Part shown: piece after piece, positions 18,936 through 26,982 of the stretch
Position numbering within the stretch: position 1 is the first letter of the stretch
Layout of the letters: every line of letters starts with the position of its first letter
From: an uncultured Lachnospiraceae bacterium
Lineage (GTDB): Bacteria; Bacillota; Clostridia; Lachnospirales; Lachnospiraceae
Length of the DNA stretch: 41,179 bases
Direction of reading: 5' to 3'
NCBI GenBank assembly: GCA_902799015.1
Contig: CADBZI010000027.1
Span: 1 to 41,179 of the forward strand
Notes under the pieces: model-generated
Databases searched by the model: none
Told to the model about the DNA's origin: nothing
What the model saw: only the letters and a program-made list of their open reading frames with translations
Position numbers and translations under genes: made by a program

Positions 18936-19711
18936 GCGTTAATCTTCATTCTCTGCCTGACGATCTCATAGGCCAGCACTCCGGCCGCCACCGATGCATT
19001 CAGGGAGTCAATATCTCCCTTCATCGGAATCGACGCGGTCATGTCGCATTTCTCCTTCACGAGCTTCCCGACGCCGCTTCCCTCCGATCCGATCACAACG
19101 CCGATGGGCCCTGTCAGATTCAGGTTGTACATGACTTCTCCATCCATATCCGCACATACGAACCACAGGCCCTTCTTCTTGAGTTCCTCGATCGTCTGGG
19201 ACAGATTGTTCACCCGCGCCACAGGGGTATAGCTGACTGCGCCCGCGCTTGCCTTGAAGGCCGTCGCGGTCAGTCCCGCAGACCGGCGCTTCGGGATGAT
19301 CACACCGTGTGCGCCGCACAGGTTCGCAGTCCGGATGATCGCACCAAGGTTATGAGGGTCCTCAATCTCATCCAGCACGAAAAGAAACGGGCTTTCTCCC
19401 CTCTCTTCCGCTTTTTTCAGGATGTCTTCCACCTGTGCGTACTCGTACGCCGCAGCATGCGCGATCACGCCCTGATGACGTCCGGTTTCAGACATCCGGT
19501 CCAGGCGTTCCTTTGTCACATAGTCCACCACCGCGTCCGCCTTCTTCGCTCTGCGGATCAGATCCATAACAGGGCCATCCTTCAGCCCCTCCTGCACATA
19601 GAGCCGGTCGATGGTGCTTCCAGCGCGAAATGCCTCCCGCACCGCATTGCGCCCCTCGATCATGGACTGCTGTTCGTCTGTTTCTCTGATACTCTTCTCA
19701 TCCATATGCAT
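18932..19711 (-). CDS. rlmB: TrmH-family rRNA (guanosine-2'-O-)methyltransferase, RlmB-like
   Basis: A 259-residue SPOUT methyltransferase. The N-terminal substrate-binding domain (IEGRNAVREAFRAG) is followed by the knotted SPOUT domain with motif 1 in LDEIEDPHNLGAIIRTA, motif 2 in GVVIGSEGSGVGKLV, and motif 3 in SIPMKGDIDSLNASVAAGV. By family it methylates a guanosine 2'-hydroxyl in 23S rRNA; a tRNA target cannot be excluded. Two ATGs two codons apart are possible starts. It overlaps the mrnC stop by 14 bp, indicating translational coupling. Confidence 0.92.
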   Translation of the reverse strand: MHMDEKSIRETDEQQSMIEGRNAVREAFRAGSTIDRLYVQEGLKDGPVMDLIRRAKKADAVVDYVTKERLDRMSETGRHQGVIAHAAAYEYAQVEDILKKAEERGESPFLFVLDEIEDPHNLGAIIRTANLCGAHGVIIPKRRSAGLTATAFKASAGAVSYTPVARVNNLSQTIEELKKKGLWFVCADMDGEVMYNLNLTGPIGVVIGSEGSGVGKLVKEKCDMTASIPMKGDIDSLNASVAAGVLAYEIVRQRMKINA

Positions 19712-20123
19712 TCAGTTCTTCCCGGAGCAGGTCCAGGAGCCTTTCATACCGTCCGGTCAGATACAGATATCCCACCAGACATTCAAAAGCAGTGGCCTCA
19801 AGATAATCTCTCATGTCAGCGTTCTTTGCCTTGTGTGAGGGCTTCGCGTTATGCCCCCTCCGGCATACGGCCAGCTCCTCTTCGGTCAGTTTTTCCCGGA
19901 TCCGGCCAAGAAGCGCCGCCTGCGCACGCGCATTTACAATGGAAGATGCTTTTTTATGCAGGTTTTCCGGTTTTGTCATTCCCCGTCTCAGAAGCATATT
20001 GCGGACAATGAGATCATAGACGGTGTCCCCGATCCACGCCAGGGAAAGGGGAGGATACTGCGTCCAGTCCCTCCGGGGAAGCTGCAATACCGTTCCGATC
20101 AGGTCGTTCAGCTCCGCTTCCAC
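19698..20123 (-). CDS. mrnC: Mini-ribonuclease III
   Basis: A 141-residue RNase III catalytic domain without the double-stranded RNA-binding domain. The catalytic-region signature is SLAWIGDTVYDLIVR near residues 25-39. In Bacillus this enzyme trims 23S rRNA ends. The start is a GTG at 20121-20123 preceded by GGGAGGG and overlapping the last codons of cysS by 16 bp. The cysS-mrnC-rlmB order is the conserved Firmicutes arrangement. Confidence 0.94.
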   Translation of the reverse strand: MEAELNDLIGTVLQLPRRDWTQYPPLSLAWIGDTVYDLIVRNMLLRRGMTKPENLHKKASSIVNARAQAALLGRIREKLTEEELAVCRRGHNAKPSHKAKNADMRDYLEATAFECLVGYLYLTGRYERLLDLLREELNAYG

Positions 20124-21514
20124 TTGACGCCCTCCCTGGTGTCAAGCAGGGTGATTCCCATACCTGCCAGCTGATCCCGGATCTCGTCTGCCCTGGCGAA
20201 GTTTTTCGCCTTTCTGGCTGCCTGACGCTCCTCGATCAGGGCTTCAATCTCAGAATCCAGAACCTCTGCCTTCTTCTCGAAAATCATCCCGAGGATATCA
20301 CCCAGCATCAGAATCTCATCTTTGACCGCCTGCGCGAATGCCTTTGAGCTGTCTTCCTTCACCTCGCTGTTCGCGAAACGAACCAGGTCAAATACTGCCG
20401 CAAATGCATCCGCTGTATTGATGTCATCGTCCATCGCCTCGTCAAAGCGCTTCGTGAATCCATCCAGTTCCTTTGCCTTCTCCTGCTCCGCTTCCCTCAT
20501 CGCTTCCGTCTTCGCATTTCCGATCAGGAAGTTCAGATTGTCGACTGCGTTGCAGATTCTTTCATAGGAGGACTTTGCGCTCTCCATGAGATCATGCGAG
20601 AAGTTCAGCGGGCTTCTGTAATGTGCGCTCAGCATAAACATCCGCAGAACCTGCAGATCATAGTGCTGCTCAATCTCGCGCACGGTAAAGAAGTTGCCCA
20701 GTGACTTGGACATCTTGTGATTATCAATGTTCAGAAATGCGTTGTGCAGCCAGTAATGCGCAAACGGCACCTGGTTGCTGCATTCGGACTGCGCGATCTC
20801 ATTCTCATGGTGCGGGAAGATCAGATCCTCGCCGCCGGCGTGAATGTCAATGGTATCGCCCAGATAACGTTTCGCCATGACGGAGCACTCAATGTGCCAG
20901 CCCGGTCTGCCGTCGCTCCACGGAGATTCGCAGCTGGGCTCGCCCTCCTTCTTCGGCTTCCAGAGCACAAAGTCAAGCGGATCCTCCTTCTCGTCCTCGC
21001 CCGTCACCAGCAGGCTTCTGGATCCGGATCTGAGGTCATCCAGATTCTTGTGCGAAAGCTTTCCGTATTCCTTGAACTTTCTGGTGCGGAAATAAACCGT
21101 GCCGTTCTTCTCATAGGCATATCCCTTTTCGATCAGATCCGAGATCATCTCGATCATACCGCCGATCTCCCGGGTTGCCCTGGGATGTGTGGTCGCCGGC
21201 CGCACATTCATGTGCTCCATGTCCTGCCTGCATTCTTTGATATACCGCTCGGCAACCTCCTGCGCGGATATCCCTTCCTCGATCGATTTCTTGATGATCT
21301 TGTCATCAACATCGGTAAAGTTCGATACATAATTCACTTCATATCCCCTGTGCTCCAGATAACGGCGCAGGGTATCAAATACGATCATCGGACGTGCATT
21401 TCCGATATGAATAAAATCGTACACCGTAGGACCGCAGACATAGATCGAAACCTTTCCCGGCACGATCGGTACGAATTCTTCTTTTTTCTTATTCAGGGTG
21501 TTATAGAAAAGCAT
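20108..21514 (-). CDS. cysS: Cysteinyl-tRNA synthetase
   Basis: A 468-residue class I aminoacyl-tRNA synthetase that charges tRNA-Cys. The HIGH-type motif is H-I-G-N in FIHIGNARP, and the KMSKS loop is intact in HKMSKSLGNF. Zinc-binding residues include the Cys in VCGPTVYDF, Cys in IECSVMA and the H-H-E-N motif. Length is standard. A near-consensus promoter lies at 21560-21588; no T-box leader fits in the 90-bp gap. It heads a cysS-mrnC-rlmB operon. Confidence 0.97.
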   Translation of the reverse strand: MLFYNTLNKKKEEFVPIVPGKVSIYVCGPTVYDFIHIGNARPMIVFDTLRRYLEHRGYEVNYVSNFTDVDDKIIKKSIEEGISAQEVAERYIKECRQDMEHMNVRPATTHPRATREIGGMIEMISDLIEKGYAYEKNGTVYFRTRKFKEYGKLSHKNLDDLRSGSRSLLVTGEDEKEDPLDFVLWKPKKEGEPSCESPWSDGRPGWHIECSVMAKRYLGDTIDIHAGGEDLIFPHHENEIAQSECSNQVPFAHYWLHNAFLNIDNHKMSKSLGNFFTVREIEQHYDLQVLRMFMLSAHYRSPLNFSHDLMESAKSSYERICNAVDNLNFLIGNAKTEAMREAEQEKAKELDGFTKRFDEAMDDDINTADAFAAVFDLVRFANSEVKEDSSKAFAQAVKDEILMLGDILGMIFEKKAEVLDSEIEALIEERQAARKAKNFARADEIRDQLAGMGITLLDTREGVKWKRS

Positions 21515-21559
21515 ATCGGTTCTCCTTCTCAGTCTGTCTCCAGGACGGAATCTTTTTCA

Positions 21560-21588
21560 AGTTTATGCACAGGGAACCGGTTTGTCAA
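21560..21588 (-). promoter_or_regulatory. Promoter of cysS
   Basis: TTGACA (21583-21588), 17 bp, TAAACT (21560-21565) on the minus strand, about 45 bp before the cysS start. Confidence 0.7.
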
Positions 21589-21603
21589 ACGGATCCCGCA
21601 TGT

Positions 21604-22077
21604 TCAGATTTTTTCCAGCATGCAGACGGCCTGCGCGGCGATTCCTTCCTCCCGTCCCGTGAAGCCAAGCCCTTCCTGTGTCGTTGCCTTGACACTGATC
21701 CGGTCCACATCTACGTGAAGCGCATCCGCAATATTCTGCCGCATCCTGGGCAGATGCGGCATCATCTTCGGCCGCTGCGCGATAATAATGGAATCGATAT
21801 TTTCAACCCGGTATGCATGCTCCTCCAGCAGCTGTCTCACCTTCTCCAGCAGGCTGATGCTGGAGATCCCTTCATAAGCCGGATCCGTATCGGGAAAATG
21901 CTGCCCGATATCACCCAGTGCGGCTGCCCCCAGCAGAGCATCCATAATTGCATGCACGATGACATCCGCATCGGAATGGCCGAGGAGCCCCTTTTCAAAC
22001 GGAATGTCCACGCCGCCCAGAATCAGCTTTCTTCCTTCCGCAAATTTGTGTACATCGTATCCGATTCCTGCTCTCAT
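21604..22077 (-). CDS. ispF: 2-C-methyl-D-erythritol 2,4-cyclodiphosphate synthase
   Basis: Forms the cyclic diphosphate intermediate of the MEP isoprenoid pathway. The 157-residue length is normal. Metal ligands appear in GYDVHKF (Asp and His at about 8 and 10) and the signature [21 protein letters not shown] follows. The C-terminal region [18 protein letters not shown] is present. The start at 22077 follows GGGAGGACAGA; the longer frame upstream has no site. Confidence 0.96.
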   Translation of the reverse strand: MRAGIGYDVHKFAEGRKLILGGVDIPFEKGLLGHSDADVIVHAIMDALLGAAALGDIGQHFPDTDPAYEGISSISLLEKVRQLLEEHAYRVENIDSIIIAQRPKMMPHLPRMRQNIADALHVDVDRISVKATTQEGLGFTGREEGIAAQAVCMLEKI

Positions 22078-22181
22078 TCTGTCCTCCCGCAGTTTAAATG
22101 CTTTCTTCTCTTCACGCTCCATTGCGTTCCCCGGCAAAATCATCTGCATACTGCCGGAATGTTCCATACGCTATACAGCAC

Positions 22182-22212
22182 ACTCAGCACCCCCTTGACA
22201 AGGGTGCTGAGT
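22182..22212 (-). terminator. Hairpin between lon and ispF
   Basis: A perfect 11-bp inverted repeat (ACTCAGCACCC at 22182-22192 and GGGTGCTGAGT at 22202-22212) starts 15 bp past the lon stop. It has no clear T run, so it may be an RNA-stabilising end or a Rho-assisted stop rather than a classic terminator. Confidence 0.5.
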
Positions 22213-22226
22213 CATGTGCCTGTCTG

Positions 22227-24707
22227 TTATTCTACCGGCCTGATGGAGATCGGGTTCTTCTCCATTCCCCAGAAGGATTCCATATTGCCGAACGGATCTG
22301 TCTCGATCCCTTTTTCCTTTTTCTTCTTTCCTTTCTTTTCCGCAGTGTTCGGATGAAGCTCCAGCATCTCCAGAACATCGCTGACCTTGCTCACCGGGAA
22401 GATCTTCAGTGCGCTCTTCACTTCCTGGGCAACCTCATCCAGGTCTTCACGGTTCTCTTCCGGAATGAATACCTTCTTAATGCCCGCTCTTTGTGCTGCC
22501 ATCAATTTCTCCGGAAGGCCGCCGATCGGCATCACCCTGCCGCGCAGAGATACTTCACCGGTCATCGCCCACTCCGGGCTTACCTCACGTCCGCAGACGA
22601 GAGAAGCCAGCGCTGTCGTCAGCGTAATACCGGCGGACGGTCCGTCTTTGGGAACCGCGCCTTCCGGAACATGAATGTGAAGGTCATTTTCCGTAAACAG
22701 TCTGACCTTGTCCGGGTACATCGCCTTAATCATGGAGATGGCGATCTGGACAGACTCCTTCATGACATCTCCCAGCTGGCCGGTGATGACCACCTTGCCG
22801 CTTCCCTTCGTGAACAGAGTTTCTATAAACAGAATCTCTCCTCCGGCGGCTGTCCAGGCAAGACCGGTTACAATGCCGGGTCGCTTCTCTTCGTGGACGC
22901 TGTCATGCCGGATTGGCTTCTGGTCCAGATATTTCCTGAGATTTTCAGGCGTCACCACAACCGTCTTCACATCGGCCTTGCCGGATCCGCCCTTCCGGCC
23001 ACCCGCTTTCTGGGATCGGTTTTTTTTATCTTCCGTTTTCTTTCCCCGCTTTGCTGTTTTGTTCTCCACAACCTCAACGGCCGCGTAGCGGCAGAGCGTA
23101 TCCATCTGTTTTTTCAGCCCACGGACGCCGCTTTCCATCGTGTAATGATCGATCACCGCACGGATGGTTTCATCCGGGACCTCCAGCTCCTGCTCGGTGA
23201 TTCCGGTTGCCTTCCTCGCGCGGGGCAGAAGATGGCGCTTCGCAATCTGGAACTTCTCGACGGCGGTATAGCCCGGGAACTGGATCACCTCCATCCGGTT
23301 CAGCAGCGGCTCAGGGATCGTGTCGGTCGTATTCGCCGTGCAGACGAACAGCACGTCCGACAGATCGTAGGGCACGTTCATGTAATGATCCGTGAAGCTG
23401 AAGTTCTGTTCCGGATCCAGTACCTCCAGCAGCGCGCTCGAGGGGTCGCCGCTGAAGTCCCTGCTCAGCTTGTCCACCTCATCCAGTACGATCACCGGAT
23501 TCGAGGTTCCCGCATTCTTCATTGCATTCATCAGGCGGCCGGGCATGGCGCCGATATAGGTTCTCCGATGTCCGCGGATCTCCGCTTCATCCCGCACGCC
23601 GCCCAGCGAGATTCTCACATATTTGCGTCCCAACGCCTTCGCGATGCTCTGACCGATGCTCGTCTTTCCGGTACCGGGCGCACCAACAAACAAAAGAATC
23701 GATCCGGACTGTTTTTTATTCAGGCTCATGACCGCCAGCTGCTGGATCACTCTGTTCTTGACCTTCTTCAGGCCGTAATGATCCTCGTCAAGAATCTCCC
23801 TCGCCTTTTCAAGATCAATCTTCTTGTACTTTGCCTTCTTCCATTCCAGGGAGGTTACAAAGTCCAGATAATCGTACAGAAGCCCGTACTCGTGAGAGTT
23901 CTTTCCTTCCTGCCGGATACGTTCGAGAACCTTTTCGGCTTCCTTGCGCGCAGTCTCATTCATACCGGATTCTTCGATCTTCTTCTGGAACTTCGCCACG
24001 TCCGACACATTTTCCGGATGCATGTTGTCCAGCTGATCCTGCAGGAATCCGATCTGCTTCTTCAGCGCATCTTCACGGTAGAGCTTCTCGTTTGTCTCTT
24101 TCGCATGCTCCTGCGCCTCCGTACTCACATCCGAAACGGCGATGAAACCATACAGAGCCTGCTCGATCAGCGCAAGGCGCTCGGATTCCTTGTCCGCCTC
24201 CAGAATATGGTACTTCTCCTCCGCGTCCAGTGTCAGATAGGAGCTGAGCGCAGTGATGCATTCCTCCGCACTCTTCCAGCGATTCACATATGCGCGCGCC
24301 ATCAGGCCCCAGGGGAACTTCTTCAGAAACTCATAGAGCCTGCTCTTCATGGCCTCCAGGTCGACCCGGCGCGTTTCCTCATCTACATCCTCGATATCCT
24401 CCCGGATCACCGCCTGCGCGAAGATATCGTGTTCCGTAACCAGCACGGAATCAATATTCATCCGGTTCAGGGTCCGGACCGTAATGTCGCCGTCATCATC
24501 CACAGACTCAATGACGCCATTCAGCCCGATCGGATAAAAATCCTCCTGGGTCAGATGCTTTCTGCTTTTTTCCTGCTTCTGAAACAGGAACAGCACCTTA
24601 TCTCCTTCCCGCATATTCGCGGCGGAGATCTCATCAAAAAAATCCTTCTTGAATGTCAAAGAGATATTCGGAAGGATAATCATGTTATAAACAGGTATTG
24701 TAATCAT
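22227..24707 (-). CDS. lon: ATP-dependent protease Lon with lysine-rich insert
   Basis: An 826-residue AAA+ protease that degrades misfolded and regulatory proteins. The N-terminal LON substrate domain (about 1-200) is followed by a coiled region, the AAA module with Walker A GAPGTGKT (343-350) and Walker B VIVLDEVDK, and the protease domain with the Ser691-Lys734 dyad (PKDGPSAG and GGLPEK). Between the AAA lid and the protease domain is an insert of about 30 residues (549-580) almost entirely of Lys, Arg, Gly and polar residues. The C-terminus has another lysine cluster near 792-800. The start follows AGAGGAGGACAACCAT. The promoter is overlapped by a CIRCE operator, so HrcA control is likely. 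Confidence 0.96.
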   Translation of the reverse strand: MITIPVYNMIILPNISLTFKKDFFDEISAANMREGDKVLFLFQKQEKSRKHLTQEDFYPIGLNGVIESVDDDGDITVRTLNRMNIDSVLVTEHDIFAQAVIREDIEDVDEETRRVDLEAMKSRLYEFLKKFPWGLMARAYVNRWKSAEECITALSSYLTLDAEEKYHILEADKESERLALIEQALYGFIAVSDVSTEAQEHAKETNEKLYREDALKKQIGFLQDQLDNMHPENVSDVAKFQKKIEESGMNETARKEAEKVLERIRQEGKNSHEYGLLYDYLDFVTSLEWKKAKYKKIDLEKAREILDEDHYGLKKVKNRVIQQLAVMSLNKKQSGSILLFVGAPGTGKTSIGQSIAKALGRKYVRISLGGVRDEAEIRGHRRTYIGAMPGRLMNAMKNAGTSNPVIVLDEVDKLSRDFSGDPSSALLEVLDPEQNFSFTDHYMNVPYDLSDVLFVCTANTTDTIPEPLLNRMEVIQFPGYTAVEKFQIAKRHLLPRARKATGITEQELEVPDETIRAVIDHYTMESGVRGLKKQMDTLCRYAAVEVVENKTAKRGKKTEDKKNRSQKAGGRKGGSGKADVKTVVVTPENLRKYLDQKPIRHDSVHEEKRPGIVTGLAWTAAGGEILFIETLFTKGSGKVVITGQLGDVMKESVQIAISMIKAMYPDKVRLFTENDLHIHVPEGAVPKDGPSAGITLTTALASLVCGREVSPEWAMTGEVSLRGRVMPIGGLPEKLMAAQRAGIKKVFIPEENREDLDEVAQEVKSALKIFPVSKVSDVLEMLELHPNTAEKKGKKKKEKGIETDPFGNMESFWGMEKNPISIRPVE

Positions 24708-24793
24708 ATGGTTGTCCTCCTCTTACCGCAGGGAAACGATCCCTGATAGAATCCGTAATCAGCTTTTTGACGAGTTAATTATTGTGTGAACCA

Positions 24794-24822
24794 ACCATAC
24801 CACTATCTGTTAGCAGTGTCAA
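24794..24822 (-). promoter_or_regulatory. Promoter of lon
   Basis: TTGACA (24817-24822), 17 bp, TATGGT (24794-24799) on the minus strand. The -35 box lies within the CIRCE-like operator. Confidence 0.8.
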
Positions 24823-24836
24823 TATTTGAGTGCTAA
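24810..24836 (-). promoter_or_regulatory. CIRCE-like operator at lon
   Basis: TTAGCAGTG (24810-24818), nine bases, GAGTGCTAA (24828-24836). One arm is perfect and the other differs from consensus at two of nine positions; the spacer length is exactly nine. It covers the -35 box of the lon promoter, a position where HrcA binding would block RNA polymerase. Confidence 0.82.
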
Positions 24837-24989
24837 ATAAATTGTGTAAAATCTATGTCGGTCTGACCAGAACCTGCGGCATACACATGGTTCCTTCGCT
24901 ACGAGTCTCCGCTCAGGAGCTCTGTGTACGCCTTGTATCTGGCCAGGGTTGACCTGTTGCAAGGAGAACTCCGGCTGCTGTCTGAACGG

Positions 24990-26102
24990 TTACTGCCCGA
25001 AGCCTTCCCACACCGGCTTTCCGGGATAGATCTTCAGCTTCTCTTCTCCTGTAAGAATCCGCATCGCTCCGGCTGCCATTGCTTCCTGCTCAAACTCTCC
25101 CGGGTACTGGAATACCGGGGCAATAAAGCCGCAGCTTTCCTCAATCCGCTCTCCGATCTCCGGGAAGCGCAGCAGTCCTCCGGTCAGCAGGATCGCATCC
25201 ACTTTTCCTTTCAGAGGAGTGCTCATCATGCCGATCCACTTGATGATCTGGTAGATCATGGCATCCCAGACTCGTCCTGCCACCTCATCGCCATCCTCCA
25301 CCATCTTGTGAATGACATCCGAATTGGAGGTACCGAACCAGTTGGTCAGACCGCCTGCCTGGGAACAAAGATCGCGGATCTGTTCATCACTCAGGCCTTC
25401 CAGGACCCGCCGTCCATCCGTGATCGCAAGGCTGCCCATCCGGGTCGGGGTGAAAGGTCCCTCTCCGCCGCCGGCGTCATTTCCGTCTATCATGCGGCCA
25501 TGGTCGTGCGCGGTAATGGAGATCCCTCCATCGATATGGCACACGATAAAATTGCAGTCCTCATACCGCTTCCCCATCAGCTTCGCATGATGGCGGGCGG
25601 TTGCCTTCAGATTCAGGGCATGGGAGACAGCGCGACGGTAAACTCCTTTGATACCGGTAATCCGCGCCTCGTCGCACAGCTCATCCACAATCGGAGGATC
25701 CATCATAATGCAGAGTCCCCCGTAGATCTTATGAATCTCATTCGCCATCTGGACGCCAAGCATGGAGGCATGGTACAGGCCACCCTTTGTCGCCCGGGTA
25801 TCTTCAATCAGGCGCTCGTCTACCTGATAGATGCCGCCCGGAATCGCATAGCAGCCGCCGCCTCTTCCGACAACCGCATCAATTCCATTCAGGTCAATAT
25901 GATCCTCCTCCAGGAACTGATGAATCACTTCCATGCGGTAATCCAGCTGGTCATTGATCGTCGGAAAGTTCAGCAGCACGGAGGAATCATGAAAGACATC
26001 CGTGGTAAAGATGTTTTTCCGGTTTTCAAATAAAGACAGCTTCGTGGATGTGGAACCCGGGTTAATGATAAAAATTCGGTATGTCTGATCGGTCTTCTTC
26101 AT
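24990..26102 (-). CDS. buk: Butyrate kinase
   Basis: Interconverts butyryl phosphate plus ADP and butyrate plus ATP. The 370-residue acetokinase-family protein shows the N-terminal phosphate loop IINPGSTSTKLSLFE, the motif VVGRGGGCYAIPGG, CHIDGGISITAHDHGRMIDG, and the C-terminal LLTGGLLRFPEI. Branched-chain acyl substrates are possible, since family members overlap. The usual partner gene for phosphate butyryltransferase is not adjacent; the upstream gene is a zinc-ribbon protein 24 bp away. Only a weak ribosome-binding site (AGAGATG) is seen. No clear terminator follows. Confidence 0.94.
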   Translation of the reverse strand: MKKTDQTYRIFIINPGSTSTKLSLFENRKNIFTTDVFHDSSVLLNFPTINDQLDYRMEVIHQFLEEDHIDLNGIDAVVGRGGGCYAIPGGIYQVDERLIEDTRATKGGLYHASMLGVQMANEIHKIYGGLCIMMDPPIVDELCDEARITGIKGVYRRAVSHALNLKATARHHAKLMGKRYEDCNFIVCHIDGGISITAHDHGRMIDGNDAGGGEGPFTPTRMGSLAITDGRRVLEGLSDEQIRDLCSQAGGLTNWFGTSNSDVIHKMVEDGDEVAGRVWDAMIYQIIKWIGMMSTPLKGKVDAILLTGGLLRFPEIGERIEESCGFIAPVFQYPGEFEQEAMAAGAMRILTGEEKLKIYPGKPVWEGFGQ

Positions 26103-26126
26103 GATGTCATCTCTTTTCTTATATTC

Positions 26127-26945
26127 TCAGAATTTCGATTCTTCTGTAGTCTGCGCGCTCTCCTTGGCAGCCTCTGCATCCTGCTCACCAACCTCCTGCG
26201 TGGCCTCTGCATCCTGCACACCGGTCTCCTGTGCGCTTTCCGGTACAGCTTCTGCGATCTGCTCGCCGGCCTCCCTGACGGCCTCTGTGATCTGCTCACT
26301 GGTCGTCTGCGCGCTCTCCCTGGCGGTCTCTGTGATCTGCTCACCGGGCGTCTGCGCGCTTTCCTTCGCGGCTTCCGCTGCCTTCCGCTCCTCGCCGGAT
26401 GCCTCCGGCTCCTCCTGTGCCTTTTTCGGCTTCTTAAGCTTCTCCTTCAGCCAGGAAAATGCATTCTTCGTCCCAGCGGCCGCACCACCGACGGCTTCAC
26501 CGGTCTTGTCGGCCGCATCGCCGGCAATTTTCCCGACTTCCTGGCCTGCCTCTTTGAGATCCTTTGCCATCTTCGCACCGGTTGTCTCCGGGCGGATATT
26601 CAGCTTGTAGCCGCATTTCGCGCAGAACTTATCTCCGCTGGCTGCCGGCCTGCCGCAGTTCGGACAATAGATGATCCCCTTTACATGGTTGAGCTGATCT
26701 GTATAGGAAGCGATGTTGGCATACGCCACCTTTACAGCTGCCCACTCATCCTCGAGTCCTGCCTTCGGCGTCTCAGGATTCTCCTTGTAAACCGCCTCTC
26801 CGATCAGGGCAAAGAGCCTTTCCAGAGACTTTTTCTCCTGCGAGATCCTGTTTGAAATTGAAACGGAATCACTCACCTTCTGCACTCCATTCTTTGTGTC
26901 CTGTCCCAGTTTGGACAGTTTCTTGCCAAGATCACTGAACCCCAT
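26127..26945 (-). CDS. Zinc-ribbon protein with acidic repeat tail
   Basis: A 272-residue protein of unknown function. The first 85 residues are helical and probably coiled-coil (LGKKLSKLGQDTKNGVQKVS). A double-CxxC zinc ribbon follows: YCPNCGRPAASGDKFCAKCG at about 92-111. The segment 120-175 is helical and amphipathic. From about 185 onward is a Glu/Ala/Gln/Thr-rich tail built from imperfect repeats of ESAQTxxEQITEAxRE. No membrane segment or catalytic motif is seen. Its start at 26945 follows AAGGAGG, 37 bp after the ABC exporter stop, so it is probably in that operon. Similar short zinc-ribbon proteins often bind nucleic acid or partner proteins, but no role can be assigned here. Confidence 0.75.
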   Translation of the reverse strand: MGFSDLGKKLSKLGQDTKNGVQKVSDSVSISNRISQEKKSLERLFALIGEAVYKENPETPKAGLEDEWAAVKVAYANIASYTDQLNHVKGIIYCPNCGRPAASGDKFCAKCGYKLNIRPETTGAKMAKDLKEAGQEVGKIAGDAADKTGEAVGGAAAGTKNAFSWLKEKLKKPKKAQEEPEASGEERKAAEAAKESAQTPGEQITETARESAQTTSEQITEAVREAGEQIAEAVPESAQETGVQDAEATQEVGEQDAEAAKESAQTTEESKF

Positions 26946-26982
26946 ACAAAACCTCCTTGCTGTCCGGCACAGCTTGGCCGGA

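Noticed and set aside
21515-21603. T-box riboswitch before cysS
   Set aside because: The gap is only 89 bp and is filled by the promoter and ribosome-binding site; no specifier stem or T-box sequence is seen.
22098-24746. 882-codon open frame on the plus strand opposite lon
   Set aside because: It mirrors the lon codon pattern, has no ribosome-binding site or recognisable domain, and lon has all its catalytic residues.
26099-26344. Arg/Ser/Gln-rich 81-codon frame within the zinc-ribbon gene
   Set aside because: It is the shifted reading of the repeat tail of the 26127-26945 gene.
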